From Alphaproteobacteria bacterium (lineage in GTDB: Bacteria > Pseudomonadota > Alphaproteobacteria > Rhodobacterales > Rhodobacteraceae), in contig JAUHXK010000006.1 in NCBI GenBank assembly GCA_030427405.1, positions 62,001-126,000 on the forward strand: a stretch of DNA of 64,000 nucleotides. Reading direction: 5' to 3'. Each line of letters starts with the position of its first letter. The stretch's first letter is position 1. Below, piece after piece: positions 17,790 to 27,372 of the stretch. The notes beneath the pieces were generated by a model, which did not search any database, had not been told where the DNA came from, and worked only from the letters and a program-made list of their open reading frames with translations. Made by a program: the position numbers and the translations under genes.

Positions 17790-19119
17790 CAAATCCGTTC
17801 ATCTACTTGCCGGATTCATGGCCTGTATCTGGATGGCGGGGTGCGAGCCGGCCCCGGACCTGGTCACCGTCAGCGCATCTTTTGCCCAAGGCACCACCGG
17901 GGCCGGGGCCGTGCAACCGTCCAAGAGCCTGACGCAAAGCAGCTTTGGGCAGCGAGTGCGCACTGCGGTGCTGACCAGCCCGACCCTGGCGCAAAGCAAT
18001 ACCGGAATGGAAATTGCCAAGGCCCGACAACAGGCCGCCAAGGGCGCTTTCCTGCCCGAGGTTTCTCTGGGCCTGAATGCCCGTTCTGAACGCGTGGACT
18101 CGGATATCGCGGATACGTCCCCTTATCTGCGTGTATCGCAGCTTGTCTATGATGGCGGCGCGGCGGCCGGAAACCTGGGGGCCGCAAGGGCCCGTGTACT
18201 GGAAAGCCGTGGCGAGCAGTTGCACACCGCCGCCGCGACAGCGCTCGCCGCTGTTGAGACATATATTCTGGTTCTGGACCGCCGAAAAATCCGCGAGATC
18301 ACCCGGCAGAATGTCGAAACGCACGAACGGATCGAGGCACAGATCGCAGACCGTGCAGCGGGTGGCGCAGGGTCGAATGCTGATGTCCTGACGGCACGGT
18401 CGCGTATGGCCGATGCCCGCACGCGCCATGCAGACGCCCGGGCGCAGGTTGACCGGGCCGAAGCCCGTTTCCGCGAAGTATTCGGAAGTGACCCAGGACA
18501 TCTGTCCATGCCGGTCGCGGCCCCGGCGTTGGCCCGCAGCGACACCCAGATCGTGATGGACAGCCCCCAGGTCCGGCAGGCCGAAGCGGCCGTCGTGGCG
18601 GCAAGGGCCGAAAGAACAGCGGCCCTGGCGCGACGCCAGCCGGATGTGCGGGTTTCCGCCTTTGCCAACCAGGATACCAATCGTGATGCCAATTTTGGTG
18701 TCGACCTGTCCGTCGATTATGAAATTGACAGCACCGGCAAGCGCAAGGCGTCGATTGCGGCGGCCGAAGCCGAGGTAAAGCGATCCGAATTTGCGCGCGA
18801 TACGCTTATCCGTGAAATCAAACGAGAACTGGATTTCGTCCGCTCGGACCAAAAGGCAGGCGCTCTGCGCCTGCACGAGGCGAAAGCGGCAGCCCGGGCG
18901 AATGGACAAAGCGTTTCTGCCACGCAGGAACAGTTCTCGATTGGCCGCAGCAGTCTGATCGAGATCCTGGATGCGCAAAGGGATTATGTGAACGCGCAGG
19001 AGCGGCTTATCCTGGCTGAACAGAATTTCTTTCTGACCAACTATGCCGCCCTTAGCCTGACAGGCGATATTCTGGATCTGTTTGGCATTGTTCTGGATAA
19101 TCCGGGGCGCGGCCAATGA
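17776..19119 (+). CDS. TolC-family outer-membrane channel of the type I secretion system
   Basis: About 447 residues. The ATG at 17776 is preferred over the TTG at 17770 because CGGAGG ends 6 bases before it. The N-terminus has a hydrophobic stretch and a lipobox-like MAGC, so it may be a lipidated channel. The remainder has two related halves rich in long Ala/Arg/Glu helices, as in TolC: for example VETYILVLDRRKIREITRQN in the first half and the ending region SLIEILDAQRDYVNAQERLI in the second. It would form the outer-membrane duct for the ABC exporter and adaptor encoded next, equivalent to LapE in Lap systems. It overlaps sapC by 14 bp and the ABC gene by 4 bp (ATGA). Confidence 0.87.
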   Translation: MRLFDKSVHLLAGFMACIWMAGCEPAPDLVTVSASFAQGTTGAGAVQPSKSLTQSSFGQRVRTAVLTSPTLAQSNTGMEIAKARQQAAKGAFLPEVSLGLNARSERVDSDIADTSPYLRVSQLVYDGGAAAGNLGAARARVLESRGEQLHTAAATALAAVETYILVLDRRKIREITRQNVETHERIEAQIADRAAGGAGSNADVLTARSRMADARTRHADARAQVDRAEARFREVFGSDPGHLSMPVAAPALARSDTQIVMDSPQVRQAEAAVVAARAERTAALARRQPDVRVSAFANQDTNRDANFGVDLSVDYEIDSTGKRKASIAAAEAEVKRSEFARDTLIREIKRELDFVRSDQKAGALRLHEAKAAARANGQSVSATQEQFSIGRSSLIEILDAQRDYVNAQERLILAEQNFFLTNYAALSLTGDILDLFGIVLDNPGRGQ

Positions 19120-21263
19120 CGAACCATAACACAACGCCCAGCGGGCCGGACCTTTCGGCATTGGAAGCGTGTATGCTTCACGTTGCGCGCGTACTGGACC
19201 GCCCCATGACGCTTGCCGCGCTTCACGCGGTCCAAAGCGGGGCATCCGGTGCGTTGACCGTGCGCGATGCGATACAAGCCGCCCAGCGGGCCGGGATGCA
19301 GGCCGGATTCGGCGCGCATAGGCTGGGTGCATTTGATCCCCGGCTTGCTCCGGCCATCCTGCTGCTGGAAAATGACAGGGCGGTCGTGTATCTCGGGCGG
19401 TCCCAGAGCGGCAATTTGCTGATCTTCGACCCCGAGCTTGACGAAACAGTTGGCGAGCTGCCGCAAAAGGCCCTCAACGCGGCATATACCGGGTTCGCAA
19501 TCCTGTTTCGGCGCGAATACCGGGACGCACCCGCTCAGGATGGCCGCACGCAGGCCGGGCATTGGTTCTGGTCGGCTTTGGCCATCAACCGCTGGGCCTA
19601 TCTGCAAGTGGCAATGGCGGCCGCGCTCGCCAATTTGCTGGGCTTGTCGACCTCTGTTTTCATCATGGTCGTTTATGACAGGGTCTTGCCCAACGAAGCC
19701 ACGGAATCGCTGATTGCCCTGACCGCGGGGGTTGGCCTGGCCCTTGTCTTCGACTTTCTGCTGAAGATCCTGCGCGCGGGGTTCATCGACCGGGCCGGCC
19801 AAAAGGCTGATGGGTTCATGGGGCGCAGGATATTTGATCACCTGCTGAATATCCGCATGAAATCGCGAACCGGGTCCACCGGGGCGATGGCCGGCACCGT
19901 TCGCGAATTCGAAGTTCTGCGCGAGTTTTTTACATCTGCCACGTTGGTGGCGGTTGTGGACCTGCCGTTTATCGGGGTTTTCATCTTTACAATATATATG
20001 GTCGGCGGCCCGCTCGCGGTGATCCCCGCCCTTGCCGTTCCGCTTGTCCTGTTGACCGGCATTGCCGTTCAGCCCTTTCTGGCCCGCCTGGCCGACCAAA
20101 GCTTTAGCGACAACCAATCCAAGCAATCAGTCCTGGTGGAAACCATGAGCGGCCTGGAAACTATCAAGACGACTGCGGCAGCCAGGCAAATGCGCACCCG
20201 CTGGGCCGAAGCAATCGACGGGCAGTCGGAACATGGGGCCCGCAGCCGGGCCGTTACCCAATTTGCCCTGAACCTGACCGGGCTTACGCAGCAGGCCGCA
20301 CAGGTCCTGATCGTCTTTTACGGCGTCTTCCTGATTTCGGACGGTTTGGCCAGCATGGGTGCGCTGGTGGCTTCGGTCATGCTGACAGGGCGTGCGCTGG
20401 CGCCCTTGGGGCAGCTCGCACAGACGCTGACCCGTGTAAATCAGGCCCGCAGCGCATATCGAAACCTTGATGCGCTGATGAAAGCCGAAAGCGAACGCCC
20501 CGATGGGCGCAGCTGGGTCAGCCGCCACCGGCTTGAGGGTCGGATCGCGTTCAACAATGTCCATTTCGCATATCCCGACCAAGAGGAAGACGCCCTGAAG
20601 GGCGTCAACTTTACCATCAATCCCGGCGAAAAAGTCGCCATTCTTGGGCAGATCGGGTCGGGCAAAAGCACGATAGCCCGGCTTATCCTGGGCCTTTACC
20701 AACCGCGTGTTGGCTCGGTCATGATGGATGGGCTGGACATCCGGCAGATTGATCCGGGCGACTTGCGCCGCAATATCGGATCGGTTCTGCAAGAGGTCTG
20801 GTTGTTCTCGGGGACGGTCCGGGAAAACATCCTCAGCGGGGGCACCCGTCCACGCGATGCCGACCTGGTCCAAGCCGGCCGGATTGCCGGGGTCGAGGAC
20901 TTTGTCGCCCGACACCCCAATGGCTATGATCTGCACCTGGGCGAACGGGGCGAGGGTCTTTCGGGCGGGCAGCGGCAGGCAATAACCCTGGCGCGGGCGC
21001 TGGTTGGCCACCCACCTGTTCTGCTGCTGGACGAACCCACAAGCGCGATGGACGTCCAGAGCGAAGCCGAAGTCATCAGACGCCTGAAAGAAGCATCGCA
21101 GGATACAACCATGGTGGTTGTGACCCACCGCACCAGCCTTCTTGAACTGGTCGACCGGATCATCGTTATCGAAGACGGCAAGGTCGGCGCGGACGGGCCC
21201 AAGGGCCTGCTTCACCGCCGGGCCCAAACCGCAGGGAGGCATCTGAATGTCGCGGCATCCTGA
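19116..21263 (+). CDS. Type I secretion ABC transporter (LapB/HlyB type, inactive C39-like domain)
   Basis: A 715-residue ABC exporter. Residues 1-150 form a peptidase-C39-like domain. The usual C39 active-site pattern is not intact, so it probably binds substrate rather than cleaves it. Six transmembrane helices lie at about 155-420 and the ATPase at about 480-715: Walker A GQIGSGKST (about 511), signature LSGGQRQ (about 615), Walker B VLLLDEP (about 635) and the H-loop VVTHR. It sits between the TolC-like and HlyD-like genes with short overlaps on each side. Likely substrates are the Bap-like adhesin and the RTX/dockerin-like protein upstream. It is close to LapB, but LapD and LapG genes are not seen in the window. 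Confidence 0.9.
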   Translation: MTNHNTTPSGPDLSALEACMLHVARVLDRPMTLAALHAVQSGASGALTVRDAIQAAQRAGMQAGFGAHRLGAFDPRLAPAILLLENDRAVVYLGRSQSGNLLIFDPELDETVGELPQKALNAAYTGFAILFRREYRDAPAQDGRTQAGHWFWSALAINRWAYLQVAMAAALANLLGLSTSVFIMVVYDRVLPNEATESLIALTAGVGLALVFDFLLKILRAGFIDRAGQKADGFMGRRIFDHLLNIRMKSRTGSTGAMAGTVREFEVLREFFTSATLVAVVDLPFIGVFIFTIYMVGGPLAVIPALAVPLVLLTGIAVQPFLARLADQSFSDNQSKQSVLVETMSGLETIKTTAAARQMRTRWAEAIDGQSEHGARSRAVTQFALNLTGLTQQAAQVLIVFYGVFLISDGLASMGALVASVMLTGRALAPLGQLAQTLTRVNQARSAYRNLDALMKAESERPDGRSWVSRHRLEGRIAFNNVHFAYPDQEEDALKGVNFTINPGEKVAILGQIGSGKSTIARLILGLYQPRVGSVMMDGLDIRQIDPGDLRRNIGSVLQEVWLFSGTVRENILSGGTRPRDADLVQAGRIAGVEDFVARHPNGYDLHLGERGEGLSGGQRQAITLARALVGHPPVLLLDEPTSAMDVQSEAEVIRRLKEASQDTTMVVVTHRTSLLELVDRIIVIEDGKVGADGPKGLLHRRAQTAGRHLNVAAS

Positions 21264-22557
21264 TTTGGCAACCCTGGCCCGCGAAATGCGCGGTGGCACC
21301 CGGCTCAGGGGGTCATTACTTCTGATCTTGATCCTGTGCTGCCTGGCGACGGCCGTGCTATGGGCGCAAAATACCGAACTGGATGACGTGGTCCGCGTCG
21401 ACGGGCGCATCGTTCCTTCCGGGGATGTTCAGGTGATAGAAGCGACGGAGCCCGGCATCCTTCAGGCGCTGCACGCACGCGAAGGGCAGGTTGTCGACAA
21501 AGGCGCCCTGCTGATGGAGTTTGATCCCACCCAATTCGACAGCGCGCTGAGCCAGGAACAACAACGCGCCTATGGGTTGATGGCCCGGATGCAACGGCTG
21601 CAGGCGGAGATCGACGGCGTGACCCTGTCGTTCACGGCGGACCTGATGCGGGGCGCGCCCGACGTCGTACGCTCGGAAACGGCGCTGTATCAGGGCCGAC
21701 AGGCCGAGTTGTTGGCCGAAATCGCCATACTGGAACGGCAGCGCCAACAAAGGCAGCGTGAATACGAGGAGGGAATGGTCGATCACGTTACCGCCATCGA
21801 AACTCTCAAGGTCCTGGCGGAAGAACGCGAAATGATGACCCCGCTGGTGGAACGCCAAATGGAGCCGGTAACCACCCTGCTGGCCTTGCGGCGCAGCGAG
21901 GCTGAATGGAAGGGTCGTAAAACCCGCGCCGAGGCGGTGTCCCACAGGTTGAAATCCGGGCTGGACGAAATCGACGATCGCATCCGGGCCGCGCAAAGCC
22001 GGTTTCAAAGCGCGGCCCTGACCGATCTTGCGCTGGCCACGGCGGAACTGGCGGCCTTGCAACCTGCATTGCCCGCCCTGCGAGAGCGGGCGGCGCGGGC
22101 CCAGGTCCGGGCCCCGGTGCGCGGGATCGTCAACCGACTGCACCGCTCTACCGTGGGCGGGCTGGCCCGCGGCGGTGAAGAATTGGTCGAAATCGTCCCC
22201 CTGGGCGGCACATTACTGGTCGAGGCCTATGTCAGGCCTGATGACATCGCGTTTCTGCACGCCGGACAATCGGTCAAGGTCAAGATAACGGCTTATGATT
22301 TTTCGCGATATGGCAGCCTGGATGGCGAGATCATCCGCATTGGGGCCGACACGATCACCCGCTCGGAACGGGATGATGAAGAAGTGTTCGTCGTCGAAAT
22401 TCGCACCTCGGACACCATGCTGGACGCGGGCGGCACCGCGGTCGAGATCATTCCCGGAATGATCACCGAAGTTGACATTCTTGCGGGTCGCAAGACGGTT
22501 CTGGATTACCTGGTTAACCCGGTTCTCAAGATCAAAGACCGCGCGCTGCGCGATTAA
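21247..22557 (+). CDS. HlyD-family periplasmic adaptor of the type I secretion system
   Basis: A 436-residue membrane-fusion protein. A single N-terminal membrane segment (LLLILILCCLATAVLWA) is followed by a lipoyl/barrel-sandwich half (DDVVRVDGRIVPSGDVQVIE), a long coiled-coil hairpin (about residues 100-270) and a C-terminal beta-barrel half (AQVRAPVRGIVNRL, then RPDDIAFLHAGQSVKVKI). It links the inner-membrane ABC protein to the outer-membrane channel, like HlyD or LapC. GGGAGG lies 7 bases before the ATG and the gene overlaps the ABC gene by 17 bp. It ends the secretion operon. The next gene is on the opposite strand. Confidence 0.9.
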   Translation: MSRHPDLATLAREMRGGTRLRGSLLLILILCCLATAVLWAQNTELDDVVRVDGRIVPSGDVQVIEATEPGILQALHAREGQVVDKGALLMEFDPTQFDSALSQEQQRAYGLMARMQRLQAEIDGVTLSFTADLMRGAPDVVRSETALYQGRQAELLAEIAILERQRQQRQREYEEGMVDHVTAIETLKVLAEEREMMTPLVERQMEPVTTLLALRRSEAEWKGRKTRAEAVSHRLKSGLDEIDDRIRAAQSRFQSAALTDLALATAELAALQPALPALRERAARAQVRAPVRGIVNRLHRSTVGGLARGGEELVEIVPLGGTLLVEAYVRPDDIAFLHAGQSVKVKITAYDFSRYGSLDGEIIRIGADTITRSERDDEEVFVVEIRTSDTMLDAGGTAVEIIPGMITEVDILAGRKTVLDYLVNPVLKIKDRALRD

Positions 22558-22719
22558 GTCCCCCCGTAGCCGACCCATTCTATCGAGGACGACAAAACCA
22601 ATGTGGAGCCGTGGCAAACCCAACTTGGTTTCAGGACAATACCCTAGGTCGCCGTCACCCGGACACCGCCTGAAACCTGGCTGCCCACACCTGCGCCGCG
22701 GGACGGCGAAACCCTTTGG

Positions 22720-24519
22720 TCAGGCGGATGGCGTCTTGAACTGCTGGTCAAACAGCGCCCGGAAACTGCCGTTATTTTCCAGCAGCTCATCCAGGTTACC
22801 CTGTTCGATGACCCGGCCATCCTGGACAACCATGATGCGGTCCGCTTCCAAAACGGTCGACAAACGGTGCGCAATCACGATGGTCGTGACGTTCTGGGTC
22901 AGCCTGTCCAGGGCTTCTTTCACATAGGCCTCGGATTGGGCGTCCAGCGCACTGGTTGCTTCGTCCAACAGAAGTATTTCGGCCTTACGCAGAATTGCAC
23001 GCGCGATGGCCAGACGCTGCTTCTGGCCCCCCGACAGGAACGCGCCATTCTCGCCGACCTCGGTGTCGTATCCCTGTGGCAAGTCCGAGATGAAATCATG
23101 AGCATGCGCAGCGCGCGCGGCCTCTTTGACCTCGTCGTCAGTTGCATCCGGGCGCGCGTAACGGAGGTTTTCCATGACGGTCGTTGAAAACAGAAACGTG
23201 TCCTGCCCCACATAAGAGATCTTGCGGCGCAGGGATGCAAAGCTGACTTCGGTCAGATCCTGGCCGTCGATTTCGACACAGCCGGTGTCGGGGTCGTAAA
23301 ACCGCATGATCAGGCCAAAAAGCGTCGACTTGCCGCCACCGGACTGCCCGACCAACGCCGTGGTCTTGCCGGCCTCGAAAGTGAGGTTCATGTCCTGAAT
23401 GACGGGCATTGCCCCCTGGTATCCGAATGTCACGTCCTTGAGACGGATTTCCCCCGGGCCAGAGGTCAGTTCCTTGGGCTCTGATATTTCGCGCATTGGA
23501 TCGTCCTGATCCAAAAGTTCGAACATCAGCTCGACCGGGATCATGGCCGCCTCGATTGCGACGCGGGTGCGTGACAGGCGCTTGGCGGGCTCATATGCCA
23601 TCAAAAGCGCCGTGATAAAGGACATCAGCTGTCCCGCCGAAGTGGGTTCGCTGCCGGCGATGCCCATGGTGCTGACGACCAGCACGCCGGCCACTGCAAG
23701 CCCGGCGAGAAATTCCATCATCGGGCTGGCAACTGCCTGCAGTTTCGCGATAGAGTTCGAGCGTTTTTCGACCGTTGTGATCGCGCTGTTCATACGATCG
23801 GCCATTCGGTCCTCAAGCGCGAACACCTTGATCACCTTGATCCCGTTCGATGTCTCTTGCATCACCTTGATGATTTCGGACAGCGATTTGAGTTCCGACT
23901 GCATGATGGCCCGAACGGCCTTCAACAGGTACCGCACCGTATAAAGGGCAACCGGACCGACGACGAAAAACATCACCGACAAAAGCGGTTGCTGATAGAT
24001 CATCACGAAGACGAGCCCGACAAGTGTCAGCGCGTCGCGCACAAATGTCGTGACAATCACATCGACCAGCCGCCGGGCGGACTGTGCCCCCTTGGTCACG
24101 CGCATCAACAGGTTCGACGATTCCGTCTGCGCAAAGAAGGCGACACCGCGCTTCAGCAGCTTTTTATAGACCTTTTCCTGTTGCACCGCGATGATACGGT
24201 TCCCCGCCCGCGCCAGGAACACGGTCTGGACATAAGAGGCCGAGGCCTTGACCCCGAACAGGCCAATCACAACAAGTGCAACCACGTATACCTGGGACCG
24301 CATGTCGGGGTCCGTCATGGTATTGATGATGCTTTCCATCATCCAGGCCGTTCCGGCCGTTGTCACCGCGACGATGATCATGGCCCCCATCGCGACGCCA
24401 TACAGCCACCCCTGGCTGCGCAGGCTGTCGCCCACCAGGCGGCCGATGTTACCGCTTCGCCACTTGCGCCAGGATCTCCTGATCATCTTATTCTCCGAAA
24501 CTCGGTCATTTTTCGTCAA
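22720..24519 (-). CDS. MsbA-type ABC exporter (fused permease and ATPase)
   Basis: A 599-residue half-transporter. The membrane domain with six predicted helices occupies about residues 30-330. The ATPase follows: Walker A GQSGGGKST (about 389), signature LSGGQKQRLAIARA (about 493), Walker B ILLLDEATSALD (about 513) and the H-loop IVIAHRLST. It resembles MsbA and related lipid or drug exporters. It converges on the secretion operon across 162 bp in which I see no strong terminator, so it is probably not part of that system. The substrate is unknown; a lipid A or lipid flippase role is possible. Confidence 0.87.
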   Translation of the reverse strand: MTKNDRVSENKMIRRSWRKWRSGNIGRLVGDSLRSQGWLYGVAMGAMIIVAVTTAGTAWMMESIINTMTDPDMRSQVYVVALVVIGLFGVKASASYVQTVFLARAGNRIIAVQQEKVYKKLLKRGVAFFAQTESSNLLMRVTKGAQSARRLVDVIVTTFVRDALTLVGLVFVMIYQQPLLSVMFFVVGPVALYTVRYLLKAVRAIMQSELKSLSEIIKVMQETSNGIKVIKVFALEDRMADRMNSAITTVEKRSNSIAKLQAVASPMMEFLAGLAVAGVLVVSTMGIAGSEPTSAGQLMSFITALLMAYEPAKRLSRTRVAIEAAMIPVELMFELLDQDDPMREISEPKELTSGPGEIRLKDVTFGYQGAMPVIQDMNLTFEAGKTTALVGQSGGGKSTLFGLIMRFYDPDTGCVEIDGQDLTEVSFASLRRKISYVGQDTFLFSTTVMENLRYARPDATDDEVKEAARAAHAHDFISDLPQGYDTEVGENGAFLSGGQKQRLAIARAILRKAEILLLDEATSALDAQSEAYVKEALDRLTQNVTTIVIAHRLSTVLEADRIMVVQDGRVIEQGNLDELLENNGSFRALFDQQFKTPSA

Positions 24520-24693
24520 TCAAGGTCATGCCAGCCGCCCCCGGCCAACAGCGGATGCCCCGGCATGTCAAAAAAACAGGGTTGGGCCTAGTTATGCGTG
24601 ACCGGCCAAAGATTCCAGAGCTATGCGCCACAAATGACGCGATCACATGGAAAATCGCCCGCGCGCCACGCTGGATCAGCGCCAGATTGCCGT

Positions 24694-25398
24694 TCATTGT
24701 CGCCACACGACATCCCCCAGGAATATGTACCCTGCCCCGTAAATTGTCTTGATCAGCCGCGGGTTCTTGGGGTCTTCGTCCAGTTTGGTGCGCAGGCGCG
24801 AAATCCGCACATCCATGGCACGGTCAAAGCTTTCTCCGGCCGCCCCACCCAAGGTCTCTTGCATCTGGGCGCGGCTGATCAGGCGTTTCGGGCTTTCGAG
24901 AAACAGCCGCAGGACCTCGCCCTCGGCATGGCTGAACGGGGTTTGGTTGCCTGTGTCATCCTCAAGGACATAGCGGTCAAAATACGCGGTCCAGCCGTTA
25001 AAATCAGCCGTGTCGGAAAAGCTGCCCTGGGTTTTGGGCGCGCGCAGCCGCGCCCGGACCCGCGCGACAACTTCAACCGGGTCAAACGGTTTGGTGATAT
25101 AGTCATCGGCACCCAGTTCCAGCCCGGTCACGCGGTCCTGAACCTGCGCCCGGCCCGAAATGATGATAACGGCCGCCCCCTGTTCCAGCGCCAGCCGATG
25201 AACCAGGGCCAGCCCATCCGTATCAGGCAGCGAAAGGTCCACAAGACAGACATCCGGCGTCACGCGTTTCAGCGAGGCTTCGAATTCCCGGGCACGCGAA
25301 AAGCTTTGCGTCCGAAACCCGGCATCTTCCAGGGCATCGGTGAGAATTCTCCGAATCTCGGGCTCGTCGTCAAGGATGGTTACCAATGGGTGCGTCAT
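24694..25398 (-). CDS. OmpR-family response regulator
   Basis: A 234-residue response regulator, started at 25398 where its ATG overlaps the kinase stop (ATGA); an upstream in-frame start would lie inside the kinase gene. The receiver domain (about 1-118) has the acidic pair D10-D11, phospho-acceptor D54 in CLVDLSLPD and the switch lysine K103 in YITKPFDP. A winged-helix DNA-binding domain (about 130-232) ends with DVRISRLRTKLDEDPKNP and IKTIYGAGYIF. It is transcribed after, and coupled to, the hybrid histidine kinase and should be its output. The regulated genes are not evident from the window. Confidence 0.9.
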   Translation of the reverse strand: MTHPLVTILDDEPEIRRILTDALEDAGFRTQSFSRAREFEASLKRVTPDVCLVDLSLPDTDGLALVHRLALEQGAAVIIISGRAQVQDRVTGLELGADDYITKPFDPVEVVARVRARLRAPKTQGSFSDTADFNGWTAYFDRYVLEDDTGNQTPFSHAEGEVLRLFLESPKRLISRAQMQETLGGAAGESFDRAMDVRISRLRTKLDEDPKNPRLIKTIYGAGYIFLGDVVWRQ

Positions 25399-27293
25399 GA
25401 AGGAGCCTTGGAGCAGATCAACGCGGATAGTTGCGCGCGAGTAAACGGTTTGCGCAGGACCGGCGCAAGGGCCAACGCATCGCGAAACAGCGGGTCGCCA
25501 TGTGGCAGCGACGTCATCAGGATACATGGCAGCCCTTCGGGCAGGCGCCGCAACAGGTCAATCCCCGTCGCCGCGCCCTCAAGCCGGATATCGGACAGGA
25601 CCAACGATATATCGCTGACATCCGCCGCAAGGGCCGAGGCTTCGTCGGCCGAGGTTGCCTCGATCACGGTGAATTTCAGATCGACCAGCATATCCCTGAA
25701 CTGGCTGCGCAGATCGTCGTTATCCTCGACCAGAAGCACCAGCCCGGTTTGGACCGGAGGCGCGGGCCGGTATGGCAGGCGCAACACCACCGAGGCACCC
25801 GAAGGTGTATTGCGCAGGTTCAGGTCCCCACCGGCAAGCTTGACCGTGTCATAGACCATCGGCAGCCCCAGCCCCGACCCCTTGCTGCCCTTGGTGGTGA
25901 AAAAGGGGTTCAATGCCTTGTCCAGCGCATCGGCCGAGAACCCCGGCCCCGTATCCGACACCGTGATCTCGACCCAGATCGTGCCAACCGCATGGGTGCT
26001 TATGGTGATCTGACCCGATGTCCCGCAGGCATCGCGGGCGTTCAGGACCAGGTTCAACAAGGCGTCCTGAACCATTCCGGGGTCCAGCATCAGTGCCTCA
26101 TCCGGCAATGTGCTTACCACCGACAATCCGACACCACGCGGCAACGAAGGCGATGCAAGTATGCGCAGATCCTCAAGCAGGCCGCGCATGTCCGTTGCCT
26201 GTGGCTGTGGGGTACGGTTGCCGGTCATGTCGGCGATCCGGTTCAGCAACTGCCCCCCGCGGCGCGCCGTCTGCTGGGTCGCCGTCACAAGTTCGGTCGC
26301 CTCTTCCGACAGGTCCATTTTCTCAAGCTTGGCCTGCATCCCCAGGATGATAGTCAGAAGGTTGGAAAAGTCATGCGCAAGCCCGCTGGTCATCTGCGCG
26401 GCCATGGCGCGCCGCCGGGTCTGTTGCAGCGCAACCCGGGCTTGGGTTTCCTCGGTGATATCCACGGACATGACATAGACCCCACCCGCCTCATCGGGGG
26501 TGAAAGACACGCGGATCCGCCGCGAATCCTGGTCTTCGGTGAATTCAAAGACCGAGGGCTTGCCATCATAGGCCTGTTCAAGGTGGGGTTTTACCCGTGC
26601 AAAGGCCGATGCACCCAGTGCCTCGGACATGTGCAGACCCACGATATCGGATGGCCTGCCCGGCAGCACCGAGCTTAACCGGCGATTGGAATAATCATAG
26701 CGACCGTCGACATCCAGATGCGCGATATGGGCCGGCATCATCTCGGTTGTCATGCGTGTACGGGCCTCGATCTCGGTCAATTGCCGCTTGGCTTCTTCCA
26801 GCGCGGTAATGGTTGCCGCCAGCTTGCGGTTGGTCGCCGAAAGTTCTTCGGCGTGGCTTAGCAACTGCCCGGACAGTTCCTTGGAGCGCGCGCGCAGCAG
26901 GTCTTCGACCCGGCGCGTTCCGGTAATATCGGTATAAACCGCGACCCACCCACCGGCGGGCAGCGGTGCCCCTTCGATCGAGACCACCTGGCCATTGGGG
27001 CGTACCCGTTCCATGTAATGGGGTTCAAAGGCCAGGGCCTGTTCCACCCTGACGGCCACCAATTCCTCGATATCCTTGGCCGCCCCATACTCGCCCCGTA
27101 TCGCCAGGAAGCGGATCGTGTCCCGAAAGGGCGCACCCGGCTGCACAAGGTGGTCCGGCAGATCAAACATTTCCTGGAACCGCAGGTTGCTGACCACCAG
27201 CCGCAATTCGCTGTCATAGATCGACAAGGCCTGCCCGATCAGGTTCAGACCGGCAGTTGTCATTGCCTTGATGCGCTGTTCGGTTACGTCCAA
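25395..27293 (-). CDS. PAS-domain hybrid histidine kinase
   Basis: About 632 residues from a TTG at 27293, chosen because GGGGAGAGAGG lies 6 bases upstream; a GTG at 27326 would add 11 residues. A PAS domain (PAS_7-like, IYDSELRLVVSNLRFQEMF) is followed by a coiled coil, a second PAS-like domain (IAHLDVDGRYDYSNRRL), the dimerisation/phospho-acceptor helix with the H of SGLAHDFSNLL, an ATPase domain (NLVLNARDAC, DTGPGF, GSGLGLPMVYD) and a C-terminal receiver (LLVEDNDDLR, VLSDIRLEG). No transmembrane segment is seen, so it is likely cytosolic. No HPt domain is encoded here. It is coupled to the response regulator gene. The signal is unknown. Confidence 0.87.
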   Translation of the reverse strand: MDVTEQRIKAMTTAGLNLIGQALSIYDSELRLVVSNLRFQEMFDLPDHLVQPGAPFRDTIRFLAIRGEYGAAKDIEELVAVRVEQALAFEPHYMERVRPNGQVVSIEGAPLPAGGWVAVYTDITGTRRVEDLLRARSKELSGQLLSHAEELSATNRKLAATITALEEAKRQLTEIEARTRMTTEMMPAHIAHLDVDGRYDYSNRRLSSVLPGRPSDIVGLHMSEALGASAFARVKPHLEQAYDGKPSVFEFTEDQDSRRIRVSFTPDEAGGVYVMSVDITEETQARVALQQTRRRAMAAQMTSGLAHDFSNLLTIILGMQAKLEKMDLSEEATELVTATQQTARRGGQLLNRIADMTGNRTPQPQATDMRGLLEDLRILASPSLPRGVGLSVVSTLPDEALMLDPGMVQDALLNLVLNARDACGTSGQITISTHAVGTIWVEITVSDTGPGFSADALDKALNPFFTTKGSKGSGLGLPMVYDTVKLAGGDLNLRNTPSGASVVLRLPYRPAPPVQTGLVLLVEDNDDLRSQFRDMLVDLKFTVIEATSADEASALAADVSDISLVLSDIRLEGAATGIDLLRRLPEGLPCILMTSLPHGDPLFRDALALAPVLRKPFTRAQLSALICSKAPS

Positions 27294-27372
27294 ATCGTGC
27301 CTCTCTCCCCGTGGCAGACCTATCACCAGATGCGGCGCGGGTGTAGCGTTCTGACCTGCGACCTGTTGGCCG

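Noticed and set aside
17803..19332. 509-residue minus-strand ORF
   Set aside because: It is antisense to the TolC-like gene and the start of the ABC exporter gene. No family motif is present.
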